A stretch of 10,846 nt of DNA from Prevotella sp. UBA7594 (GTDB lineage: Bacteria > Bacteroidota > Bacteroidia > Bacteroidales > Bacteroidaceae): assembly GCA_002490315.1 (NCBI GenBank), contig DLKG01000049.1, forward strand, positions 1-10,846, written 5' to 3'. Both the position numbers and the translations under genes were made by a program. This document shows, piece after piece, positions 5,278 to 10,846 of the stretch. Numbering within the stretch: position 1 is the stretch's first letter; every line of letters starts with the position of its first letter. The notes under the pieces were generated by a model. The model saw only the letters and a list, made by a program, of their open reading frames with translations. It made no database searches and was not told the origin of the DNA.

Positions 5278-7554
5278 TTATTGTTTGCGTACAACGACTT
5301 TCTTGCCGTTCACGACGTAGATGCCCTTCTTAAGGTTCTTGGCATTTACGCTCTGTCCCTGGAGGTTGAACACCTTGGCGTCTGCCGGAACATAGTCGAT
5401 GGAGATGCTGTTGATGGCGTCAACGGGGTTGTTGGTGACGATGAGACGATATGAAGCCTTACTGGGCTTGTAGTAGTTGTCGCCGGCGAACTCCACGGTG
5501 ATAGTAGTCTCTCCTGCGCTGATAAGTTTCACGGTGTTGGGCACCTCTCCCACCTCAGCCACATCTGTGTTGGAGCTGGTGAAGACAAGATCTGTGAGGT
5601 TGTAGGGGTTGTACAGATCAGCATCACAGAACCATCCGTTGGCCTCTGGGAGATTCACGGTGTACTCCTGCTCAGAGAATGAGATGAGCGACTCGTTGCG
5701 CATGTCAGTCACAACGATGGTGCATGAAGATTCTCCTGCCTTGTAGTTGTCGTCGCCGTCGAAGTAGGCGCGAATTGTCACCTCACCGGCTTTCTTGAAT
5801 CTTACGGTGCCATCCTCGCTGACCACTCCCACTTCCTCGTCTGACGACTCAAACTTCACGGCGATGTTGTTGGGGTTGCGGAACCACATATCCTTCGTAG
5901 TAAGCACGTTTGTAACTGAGGTGGAAAATTTCGGCTCTTCATAGTAGAAGCCAGGCTCCTGCTTCTCTGGGCGTGCAGTTACGTTGAGTGTGTAGGACGC
6001 TTCCGAGTAGGCGTAGTCGGAGTTGCCCCAGAAGTAAGCCATAATATTCACGGTTCCAACAGTCTTCACCGTCACGGCGCCTGTCGATTTGTCAACGGTG
6101 GCTACGTCCTCGTCGCTTGAGAGGTAGGTGATGTCGAGATCAGAGAGTTCGTTGCCGAGCTCATTGGTGAGCGTTGCCTTGGGAGCCTCAAACTCGTCGT
6201 CGAGATAGATGTTGTACTCTTCCTTGGGGAAGGCGAGAGTCGTTGGTTCTGCAGGCTTGTCAAGTGGAATAAGCTCGATGGAGCTGATATAGGTTACGAT
6301 GTTGCCTGCCAGCAGTTTGAATATGCCGTCAGCATAAGGCACGTCCATGTAAACAGTTCCGTTGGCGTCGTCAACGGATGCCACCTCCGTCGGGTAGTTG
6401 ACAGACTCCAGTTCGGGAGCGCCGTTCTCAGAGAGGTAATTCACAATGACGCGGTAGCCATACTCAAACTTGTCGAACGTTGGCGACACGACATAGCCCT
6501 GTGCTGTTTCGTCCGAAGCAGACGCTTTCTTGAGTTGCAGACATTTATTGTAGCTGTTGACCATGGCGTTGTTCACCGTGAACGTATAGCTGTCGCCGTT
6601 GACATCAACGAAGCTGAAGTCGCCCTGCTTGTACTGGTTGGCAGGCTCCGCGATGCTTGCGAAGGCTGTCTCCTCGTTGGAGTCGAAGAGTACGTTCTTC
6701 GGGTTGGCAGCTCTACGGTAGGAGATGTCATAGGAAGCCTCGGAGTCAACGTAGCCCTCACCGGCTGTGAAGTGTGCGGTGATGGTGGCATCGCCAAGCT
6801 CTCCAAAGGCGAGCGCGCCTGTCTGCGGGTCTACAGCCACGACGTTCTCCGCATTGCTTGAATAAGTGATGGTGCCTACGGCGTCGGTCGGTGTCACCTG
6901 AGCAGTCTTTGCCTCGAACGTGTCGCCTTGGCGCACGATGAACTTCTTATTGTCTACCGACTCGCCGAAGGAGAGCGCGGTCTTTGTGGCAGAAGTGCCA
7001 TAGTAGTAGCTGACGCTATTGATCGACACCATACCGTTGCTCTTCTGCTTCGGGCAGTCGAAGACGAGCTTGTAGAAGAGTCCTGCAGCAGGAGCGGAGA
7101 TGGCGAACTCAAGGTCGCCCTGGATAGTGGTGTTAGCCTCATAATCGGCGCCAATGGTCTCCACGACGTCTGTGGCTTCCTGATCTTTTGCCACGATGAG
7201 CTTTATGGAGTTGACGTACTGCGTGTTGGCGCTCTTTATGTCGACTACGACTTTCGTAACGGGGACATCGTAGGCGGCGTCATTGACAATGGTGCCAACG
7301 GAAGCTCCGCTCTTGGAGCCACACTTGATGTAGGTCCAGGAGGATCCCCATTTGTTGTTGTTGAAGTTCTCGATGGTCCACGTGTCGTCGCCGTGCTGCG
7401 CCGTCCATGTGGACGTGTAGTTCTGCACGCCGTTCTTACTGCTGTTGTCGTCGGGGAACGTCAGCGTTTTGTAGACAACGTCGGCCTGTGCCCACACCGC
7501 TGCGCACACGAGGACGAGCAGATTGAGCACGAAAAAGCGTAGATGTTTAATCAT
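5278..7554 (-). CDS. secreted multi-domain Ig-like protein with Prevotella-type C-terminal tail
   Basis: A 758-residue exported protein of unknown specific function. Residues 1-24 are a signal peptide (K-H-L-R, a hydrophobic core, then AQA before D25). Residues 25-187 form a Trp/Tyr-rich beta-sandwich-like region (DDTWTIENFNNNKWGSSW, 56-73), of a type often seen at the start of Bacteroidales surface proteins. Ig-like (BIG2-type) modules follow at about 190-279, 438-526, 535-617 and 622-707, each with the pattern 'SS(D/N).(D/E)V..V......GTV.....G...I.A.F.G...Y..S.ASY.L.V'. Between the first two lies another beta-rich region (about 285-430). The C-terminus (728-756, VFNLQGQ...KKGIYVVNGKKVVV) resembles a short type IX secretion (type A-like) sorting tail, so cell-surface display or secretion is inferred. 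No catalytic motif is seen; adhesion or glycan binding is plausible but unproven. It is transcribed alone from a promoter near 7617-7648. Its signal peptide and tail match those of the 719-aa protein encoded at 8234-10393. Confidence 0.85.
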   Translation of the reverse strand: MIKHLRFFVLNLLVLVCAAVWAQADVVYKTLTFPDDNSSKNGVQNYTSTWTAQHGDDTWTIENFNNNKWGSSWTYIKCGSKSGASVGTIVNDAAYDVPVTKVVVDIKSANTQYVNSIKLIVAKDQEATDVVETIGADYEANTTIQGDLEFAISAPAAGLFYKLVFDCPKQKSNGMVSINSVSYYYGTSATKTALSFGESVDNKKFIVRQGDTFEAKTAQVTPTDAVGTITYSSNAENVVAVDPQTGALAFGELGDATITAHFTAGEGYVDSEASYDISYRRAANPKNVLFDSNEETAFASIAEPANQYKQGDFSFVDVNGDSYTFTVNNAMVNSYNKCLQLKKASASDETAQGYVVSPTFDKFEYGYRVIVNYLSENGAPELESVNYPTEVASVDDANGTVYMDVPYADGIFKLLAGNIVTYISSIELIPLDKPAEPTTLAFPKEEYNIYLDDEFEAPKATLTNELGNELSDLDITYLSSDEDVATVDKSTGAVTVKTVGTVNIMAYFWGNSDYAYSEASYTLNVTARPEKQEPGFYYEEPKFSTSVTNVLTTKDMWFRNPNNIAVKFESSDEEVGVVSEDGTVRFKKAGEVTIRAYFDGDDNYKAGESSCTIVVTDMRNESLISFSEQEYTVNLPEANGWFCDADLYNPYNLTDLVFTSSNTDVAEVGEVPNTVKLISAGETTITVEFAGDNYYKPSKASYRLIVTNNPVDAINSISIDYVPADAKVFNLQGQSVNAKNLKKGIYVVNGKKVVVRKQ

Positions 7555-7616
7555 AAATAATGGTTTTTGATTGTTATTGAATGTTGAGTTATAGGCGCAT
7601 TATAGGAAAATTTTTT

Positions 7617-7648
7617 CAAATTTACATAATGTTGGAGAGATAGACAAG
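7617..7648 (-). promoter_or_regulatory. probable promoter of the 758-aa secreted-protein gene
   Basis: On the minus strand TAAATTTG (7617-7624) fits TAnnTTTG exactly, and CTTG (7645-7648), a near match to TTTG, lies 20 bases further upstream. The predicted start is about 55 bases before the ATG. The leader is A/T-rich without a Shine-Dalgarno sequence, as for the neighbours. Confidence 0.6.
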
Positions 7649-7845
7649 CGTGAAAGGTTAAATTTATTTAATTACATATTGAGCGGCGTACTCCTGTCCG
7701 CCGAAGAGAAGCAAGGTTGTAGTATTTATGTTATCGTGCAAGCAAAACAAAGGGGTTTATTGGGCTTTTTGAGTGATGTGTCAACCATGACATAAGTTGT
7801 CGTTTGGCTCAATGCCGCTCTAAATGCCCTTCCAAAAACAGAAAA

Positions 7846-7895
7846 CGGGGACAGCGACCAGGACCGCTCGTTTCGAGTGTTGGTAGCTATCCCCG
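7846..7895 (-). terminator. large multi-stem terminator after the 64-aa gene
   Basis: Read on the minus strand, CGGGGATAGC (7886-7895) pairs with GCTGTCCCCG (7846-7855) over ten base pairs including one T-G wobble. Inside it ACCA pairs with TGGT, and CTCG pairs with CGAG around AAA, giving a long, stacked hairpin. The stem is followed on that strand by TTTTCTGTTTTT. This is a good intrinsic terminator for the secreted-protein/small-protein transcript, although the 50-base folded part is longer than usual. Confidence 0.75.
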
Positions 7896-7901
7896 CTTAT
7901 G

Positions 7902-7962
7902 ACTTCATGTCAAGAAAAACATGTCTTTATGTCAAAAAGAAACATGTCTTTATGTCGAAGAA
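7902..7962. repeat. short direct repeats, ACATGTCTTyATGTC family, copy block 1
   Basis: Two near-identical units of 23 and 21 bases occur at 7919-7941 and 7942-7962 (ACATGTCTTTATGTC plus an A-rich linker). They are preceded by a partial unit (ACTTCATGTCAAGAAAA) at 7902-7918. The same motif recurs about 2.8 kb away at 10677-10737. The block lies between the stop of the 64-aa gene and its terminator, so it would be in the 3' untranslated region. Confidence 0.8.
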
Positions 7963-7978
7963 TGAATCCGCCGTTCCA

Positions 7979-8173
7979 TTAGCGGTCGTCGGAGTCGTCC
8001 CAGGAGTCGAAGAAGGAGCTGGAGGGCATATATTTCTTCGTGTCGCCTTTACCTTCCGATGGTTTAGTGATGTCGCCCGTCTTACCGTCTTCGGAGAATG
8101 AGCTAGCCATGAAGCTGACAGTTTGGATGTCTACGGTTTGGATGGACGGTGCCATATAGAGTTTTTTATTCAT
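7979..8173 (-). CDS. small acidic protein, 64 aa, function unknown
   Basis: The protein starts MNKKLYMAPSIQTVDIQTVSFMASS and ends SFFDSWDDSDDR. This layout (Lys-rich start, a Y-x-x-P segment, a short amphipathic 'V..ID/IQT..' strand, a small hydrophobic/Ser 'MASS' break, then a Gly/Asp/Lys-rich stretch and a Trp in an acidic C-terminus) resembles a class of very short proteins that is common and uncharacterised in Prevotella and relatives. There is no signal peptide, no membrane segment and no cysteine. The ATG lies 60 bases after the stop of the 719-aa secreted-protein gene with no promoter-like TTTG or hairpin between, and a strong terminator follows, so the two are probably cotranscribed. 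Codon choice looks like that of its neighbours. It might be a small regulatory protein or a peptide precursor, but nothing in the sequence proves a role. No maturation or export gene is in the window. Confidence 0.7.
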   Translation of the reverse strand: MNKKLYMAPSIQTVDIQTVSFMASSFSEDGKTGDITKPSEGKGDTKKYMPSSSFFDSWDDSDDR

Positions 8174-8233
8174 TTTTTCACTTTACTTTTAATTTTTTTA
8201 ATTGTTACGTTGTGATTGTTCCACACCTTCCTT

Positions 8234-10393
8234 TTACTTTACAATAACCTTCTTGCCGTTCTGCACGTAGATGCCGCTCTTCAGCGAGCTAAGCGAGTTG
8301 CCAACGCACTGTCCCTGCAGGTTGTAGACGGGAGCGTCATGGTCGGCTGTGCCGAACACGCGGTCGAGGGATGTGACGGTGCCGTCGATGTTGGCGCGGA
8401 GCATCTGCGTGTCGGTGCCGGCGGGCACGATGAAGTAGGCACGCATACCATTCATTGTTTTGGCATCAACGTCATCCTTTGCCGGATAGTAGAATTTGTT
8501 GCCGTCGCCAAGGAAGAGGTTGGTCTTGTCGTCATTGAGAAGCACCTTATTGTAGATGCCCTTCATCTGGAACTTGCCTTCCTCGCCCACAGCCTGCGGG
8601 TTGCCATTAGCGTCGAGATTAGCAGCCACCATATTTACGCTCGCGATTGTCGGGTTTTCCACCTTTTCAAAGCTCGGCTTCAGGATGTAGGGCTTGCCTG
8701 CCTCGACATGGTCTGCTTCTTTGAAGTTGACGATATTGCCGTTGAAGCTGTCGTATGTGCGGAGCTGTGTGCCAATTCCAAAGAGTTCATAAACTACGCC
8801 CTGAGTTAAATCGAACGGCACGCAGAACGTGTTCCAATGAGATGACTCAAGAGTACGTTTGAGGGTGACTATTGCATTTTTGCAATTCTCCACTGTATTA
8901 TTGCCAGAAGTTTCGTCGAGCACGTACGAAACGCCCTCGCGCATATCCATGGTCACTTCGATCGAAGCAACTGAAATTTCATCTCTGGTAGTGAACTCCA
9001 CTTTGTCAGCACTTCCATCCCATTGCGCAGCTAAGTTCATTTTAGTAATTTTGCCTGAACATCCAGATTTCAATTCGATGTTTGTAACGACATAAGATGC
9101 AGAACTTTTGCCTCTAAACACTATTTGCTTTATCGTTCCGCCAGTAGGAGCAGATACTGTGATGGTACCAATAGTGTTTTTATCACCGTAAAGCTTATAC
9201 GGTGTGCCTCCAAACGCTGCAAGTGAAGATGAAATGCTCACTCCGTCCTTAGTCATTTTATCAGGCTCTTTTCTTCCCAAGGGATTACCGCCTTTGTCTG
9301 TGCCTGACGTGAACGTTACTGCTGTCGTCGTATGATTTATTTTCTTAACGATCACCGTGCAAGTCGCCGTTGACTGCAGATATTTAGATTCATATTCAGC
9401 ATTAGGCTCACCAACCGCCGTAATGGTGTATTCACCTTCGCCTTCAAAATAGGCAATACCTTTTTCTATATTTATACGTGATATGTCCGTAAGTGGAGAA
9501 ATGGAGTATGTGATTTTGCTGAATTTGTCCTTGTCGTTAAGCATCTCTGCAGCGTCAAACTCTATCTGTTTCTGCTCCAGCCCCATGTAAATAGTAGACG
9601 TATCTTGCTTGAACTTGAAGTTTTCATCAGCACCTAAATCCACAATCACTTTAATACTTTTAATATTGGCTTGCTCCTCGGTGCTGAACTCCACTGATTC
9701 GGCACATCCAGTCCATAGCACAGAATTGCTGCCTTTGATAAATGTTCCTTCGGATTCCTTCGCCAAATTAATCCATGTTGCCAAGTATCCTGTATTGCTA
9801 TTACCAACGAATTCGATTTCCGTTATCTTTCTGCCATTTGTTGCAGATATGGTATGCGTGGCATTCTTTCCATACAGCTCATACGGTGTGGCTTTAAACG
9901 CTGCGCATGAGGACGAAACGGTCACTCCGTCCTTGCTCATTTTATCAGCCTCTTTTCTTTTCGAAGGATTTTCGCCCTTCTCTGTGCCAGCCGTGAACAT
10001 TAACACTTCTGTTTTAGTATCTTTCACATCGAGCGTACACTTTGCAGTCACCGGCTTGTAAGTTTCGTTGCCTTCAAACTTGGCTTCAATGGCATAAGTG
10101 CCTGCTTTTGTAATGGTAATCATATTGTTGCTCACCGTAACTCCGTCGGGAAGCACCCACTCCACCGGGAGTGAACGACGATTATTAAAACCGATGTTGC
10201 TGAGCTGATAGCCTCCTGTGGTTGCCGACAACCGGAGTTCTCTCGTTTCTGACGTGAAAGAGATTGGTGCGTCCTCGCGTGTGTCAACGTCGCTGAGCGT
10301 GTGCAGCGCGGTGGCTGAGACGTTTGCATTTGCCCACCCTGCGCACACAATTGCGAGCACGAAGACAAACAATAATCGTAAGTGTTTTGACAT
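8234..10393 (-). CDS. secreted multi-domain protein with duplicated domain and Prevotella-type C-terminal tail
   Basis: A 719-residue exported protein, function unknown. Residues 1-23 are a signal peptide (KHLR start, hydrophobic core, ANA before N24). An Ig-like module follows (about 43-124, ending TAKCTLDVKD). Residues 129-252 and 357-482 are two copies of one domain, sharing 'FT.GT.KG.NP..RKE.DKM.KDGV..SS..AAF..TPY.LYG' and ending in '(A)..VEF.T......I.SI.V..D'. An Ig-like linker lies between them (about 262-350). Residues about 500-678 are a beta-rich region with SSHWNTFCVPFDLT (517-530), EAGKPYILKP (564-573) and MRAYFIVPAG (650-659), a combination frequent in Prevotella surface proteins. 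The tail VYNLQGQ...KSGIYVQNGKKVIVK resembles a short type IX secretion sorting signal, which suggests surface attachment or release. No enzyme motif is seen; a binding or adhesion role is possible. The 64-aa gene follows in the same probable transcript. The ATG is preferred because the signal peptide begins there. Confidence 0.85.
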   Translation of the reverse strand: MSKHLRLLFVFVLAIVCAGWANANVSATALHTLSDVDTREDAPISFTSETRELRLSATTGGYQLSNIGFNNRRSLPVEWVLPDGVTVSNNMITITKAGTYAIEAKFEGNETYKPVTAKCTLDVKDTKTEVLMFTAGTEKGENPSKRKEADKMSKDGVTVSSSCAAFKATPYELYGKNATHTISATNGRKITEIEFVGNSNTGYLATWINLAKESEGTFIKGSNSVLWTGCAESVEFSTEEQANIKSIKVIVDLGADENFKFKQDTSTIYMGLEQKQIEFDAAEMLNDKDKFSKITYSISPLTDISRINIEKGIAYFEGEGEYTITAVGEPNAEYESKYLQSTATCTVIVKKINHTTTAVTFTSGTDKGGNPLGRKEPDKMTKDGVSISSSLAAFGGTPYKLYGDKNTIGTITVSAPTGGTIKQIVFRGKSSASYVVTNIELKSGCSGKITKMNLAAQWDGSADKVEFTTRDEISVASIEVTMDMREGVSYVLDETSGNNTVENCKNAIVTLKRTLESSHWNTFCVPFDLTQGVVYELFGIGTQLRTYDSFNGNIVNFKEADHVEAGKPYILKPSFEKVENPTIASVNMVAANLDANGNPQAVGEEGKFQMKGIYNKVLLNDDKTNLFLGDGNKFYYPAKDDVDAKTMNGMRAYFIVPAGTDTQMLRANIDGTVTSLDRVFGTADHDAPVYNLQGQCVGNSLSSLKSGIYVQNGKKVIVK
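8948..9325 (-). repeat. second copy of the internal duplicated domain (residues 357-482)
   Basis: This segment encodes the second copy of the roughly 125-residue domain in the 719-aa protein. Similarity with 9638-10009 is visible in the DNA, strongest at the domain start: ACTCCGTCCTT, TCATTTTATCAG and CTCTTTTCTT occur in the same order near 9240-9275 and 9923-9960. Compared with the first copy it has KDGVSISSSLAAFGGTPYKLYG where that one has KDGVTVSSSCAAFKATPYELYG. Confidence 0.8.
9638..10009 (-). repeat. first copy of the internal duplicated domain (residues 129-252)
   Basis: This is the N-terminal copy of the duplicated domain. It carries two cysteines, Cys163 and Cys230; the second copy has Leu391 at the first position and Cys445 elsewhere, so any disulfide pattern is not conserved. 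The block KEADKMSKDGV matches KEPDKMTKDGV in the other copy. Confidence 0.8.
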
Positions 10394-10560
10394 AATAAAA
10401 AATAATTTAATATTGAAAAGAAATTTTATTCTGTGCGTTGCAACGACAGCGCACGAAGAAATAGTTATACCTGAATTTTACTAAAAACAGTTTGTTCTAC
10501 ATATACTAAAGATTTAAAAACTTGATGTATCTATTTTTCTACTATTATGCTTTTTGGCTG

Positions 10561-10594
10561 CAAAATTACTTCTATTGCTTTACATCTCTGCAAA
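10561..10594 (-). promoter_or_regulatory. probable promoter of the 719-aa gene and 64-aa gene transcript
   Basis: On the minus strand TAATTTTG (10561-10568) matches TAnnTTTG and TTTG (10591-10594) lies 22 bases upstream of it, one base more than the usual spacing. The implied 5' untranslated region is long, about 160 bases, which leaves room for control at the RNA level, although no defined fold is seen in it. Confidence 0.55.
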
Positions 10595-10676
10595 GATTTA
10601 ATTTAAAAAAATACAAAAACTGACGATATCTAATTAGAGAATGTATATTTTTGAAAGGATGACAAGTTTCTTTGTA

Positions 10677-10737
10677 TTTGACATGAAGACATGTCTTCTT
10701 GTCTTCATGTCAAAAAAAAACATGTCTTCATGTCAAA
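10677..10737. repeat. ACATGTCTTyATGTC family, copy block 2, with 15-base inverted repeat
   Basis: TTTGACATGAAGACA (10677-10691) and TGTCTTCATGTCAAA (10700-10714) are exact reverse complements around an eight-base loop. A further copy of the right arm (CATGTCTTCATGTCAAA) follows at 10721-10737, so the left arm could pair with either. The motif matches the block at 7902-7962, which has direct repeats only. Confidence 0.85.
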
Positions 10738-10791
10738 TGGAGGAGAACTTGCTTGGCGGACAAGTGTCCGTCGTTCCGTTGGGACAAAAAA

Positions 10792-10820
10792 AAGCGGACA
10801 AGTCAATAACTTGTCCGCTT
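10792..10820 (-). terminator. intrinsic terminator of a gene beyond the right edge
   Basis: AAGCGGACAAGT (10792-10803) and ACTTGTCCGCTT (10809-10820) form a perfect 12-base-pair stem with loop CAATA. On the minus strand the stem runs into eight Ts. The gene it ends lies outside the window, on the minus strand. Confidence 0.85.
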
Positions 10821-10846
10821 CGTCTTCGTGGGCGTTGACGGATTCG

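Larger units (their letters stand above)
7649..7978. other. intergenic stretch between the 64-aa gene and the 758-aa gene
   Basis: No gene is supported here. The right part holds a large hairpin terminator (7846-7895) and a block of short direct repeats (7902-7962), both described separately. Between 7649 and 7845 I see no further clear structure; the segment GTACTCCTGTCCGCC near 7688 only loosely recalls the ACTTGTCCGC arms at the right end of the window. Confidence 0.5.
10394..10846. other. gene-free right end of the window
   Basis: No gene is supported in these 453 bases. They hold, from left to right, the leader and promoter of the 719-aa gene, an ACATGTCTTyATGTC repeat block with a perfect inverted repeat, and a strong minus-strand terminator that must serve a gene beyond the right edge. 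Plus-strand frames here run through the repeats and terminator and look accidental. Confidence 0.5.

Noticed and set aside
5031..5333. 100-residue plus-strand frame with a TTG start
   Set aside because: It crosses hairpins and the 3' end of the 758-aa gene on the other strand, and its translation shows low-complexity runs such as GGGAPPIIII with no family resemblance.
6928..7542. 204-residue plus-strand frame
   Set aside because: It is antisense to the N-terminal part of the 758-aa secreted protein, which has a signal peptide and domain structure.
8216..8809. 197-residue plus-strand frame
   Set aside because: It is antisense to the C-terminal part of the 719-aa protein, where conserved Prevotella motifs lie on the minus strand.
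10641..10838. 65-residue plus-strand frame at the right end
   Set aside because: It is made up of the ACATGTCTTyATGTC repeats and the terminator arm, so the open frame is a by-product of the repeats.

Overview
The window looks like chromosomal DNA from a Bacteroidota member, most probably a Prevotella-type (Prevotellaceae) bacterium. The signs are promoters of the Bacteroidota type (TTTG, about 19-22 bases, TAnnTTTG), A/T-rich leaders with no Shine-Dalgarno sequence, a 640-residue Bacteroidota-type LptF/LptG permease next to a fused ribBA, a tRNA gene with no encoded CCA, and two exported proteins ending in the short 'NLQGQ...GIYV.NGKKV.V' tail common in Prevotella surface proteins. This assignment comes from reading the sequence, not from a database search.

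Layout from left to right. Positions 1-941 hold no convincing gene: there is a degenerate tandem repeat with about 33-base units at 1-168, a nested hairpin near 431-481, and the ribBA terminator at 759-787. From 942 to 4658 three minus-strand genes form a housekeeping block, read right to left: a START-like (AHSA1-type) protein, a long LptF/LptG-family permease, and bifunctional ribBA for riboflavin synthesis. The permease and ribBA are 77 bases apart with no visible promoter or terminator between them, so they are probably cotranscribed. A divergent tRNA with a CAT anticodon lies at 4779-4852 on the plus strand, with an excellent promoter and a strong terminator. The stretch 4893-5277 has no credible gene but contains small hairpins.

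The right half (5278-10393) is accessory in character. It encodes two large exported minus-strand proteins (758 and 719 aa) built from Ig-like and beta-sandwich modules. They have nearly matching signal peptides and C-terminal sorting-like tails but different middles. The 719-aa gene is followed, 60 bases later, by a gene for a 64-residue acidic protein, apparently in the same transcript, which then ends at an elaborate hairpin terminator (7846-7895). An intergenic repeat built on ACATGTCTTyATGTC occurs in the two gaps that precede the two secreted-protein genes. At the right edge is a strong minus-strand terminator for a gene beyond the window.

The parts most worth following up are the paralogous secreted-protein pair with its small co-transcribed partner, and the two intergenic repeat families (1-168, and 7902-7962 with 10677-10737).
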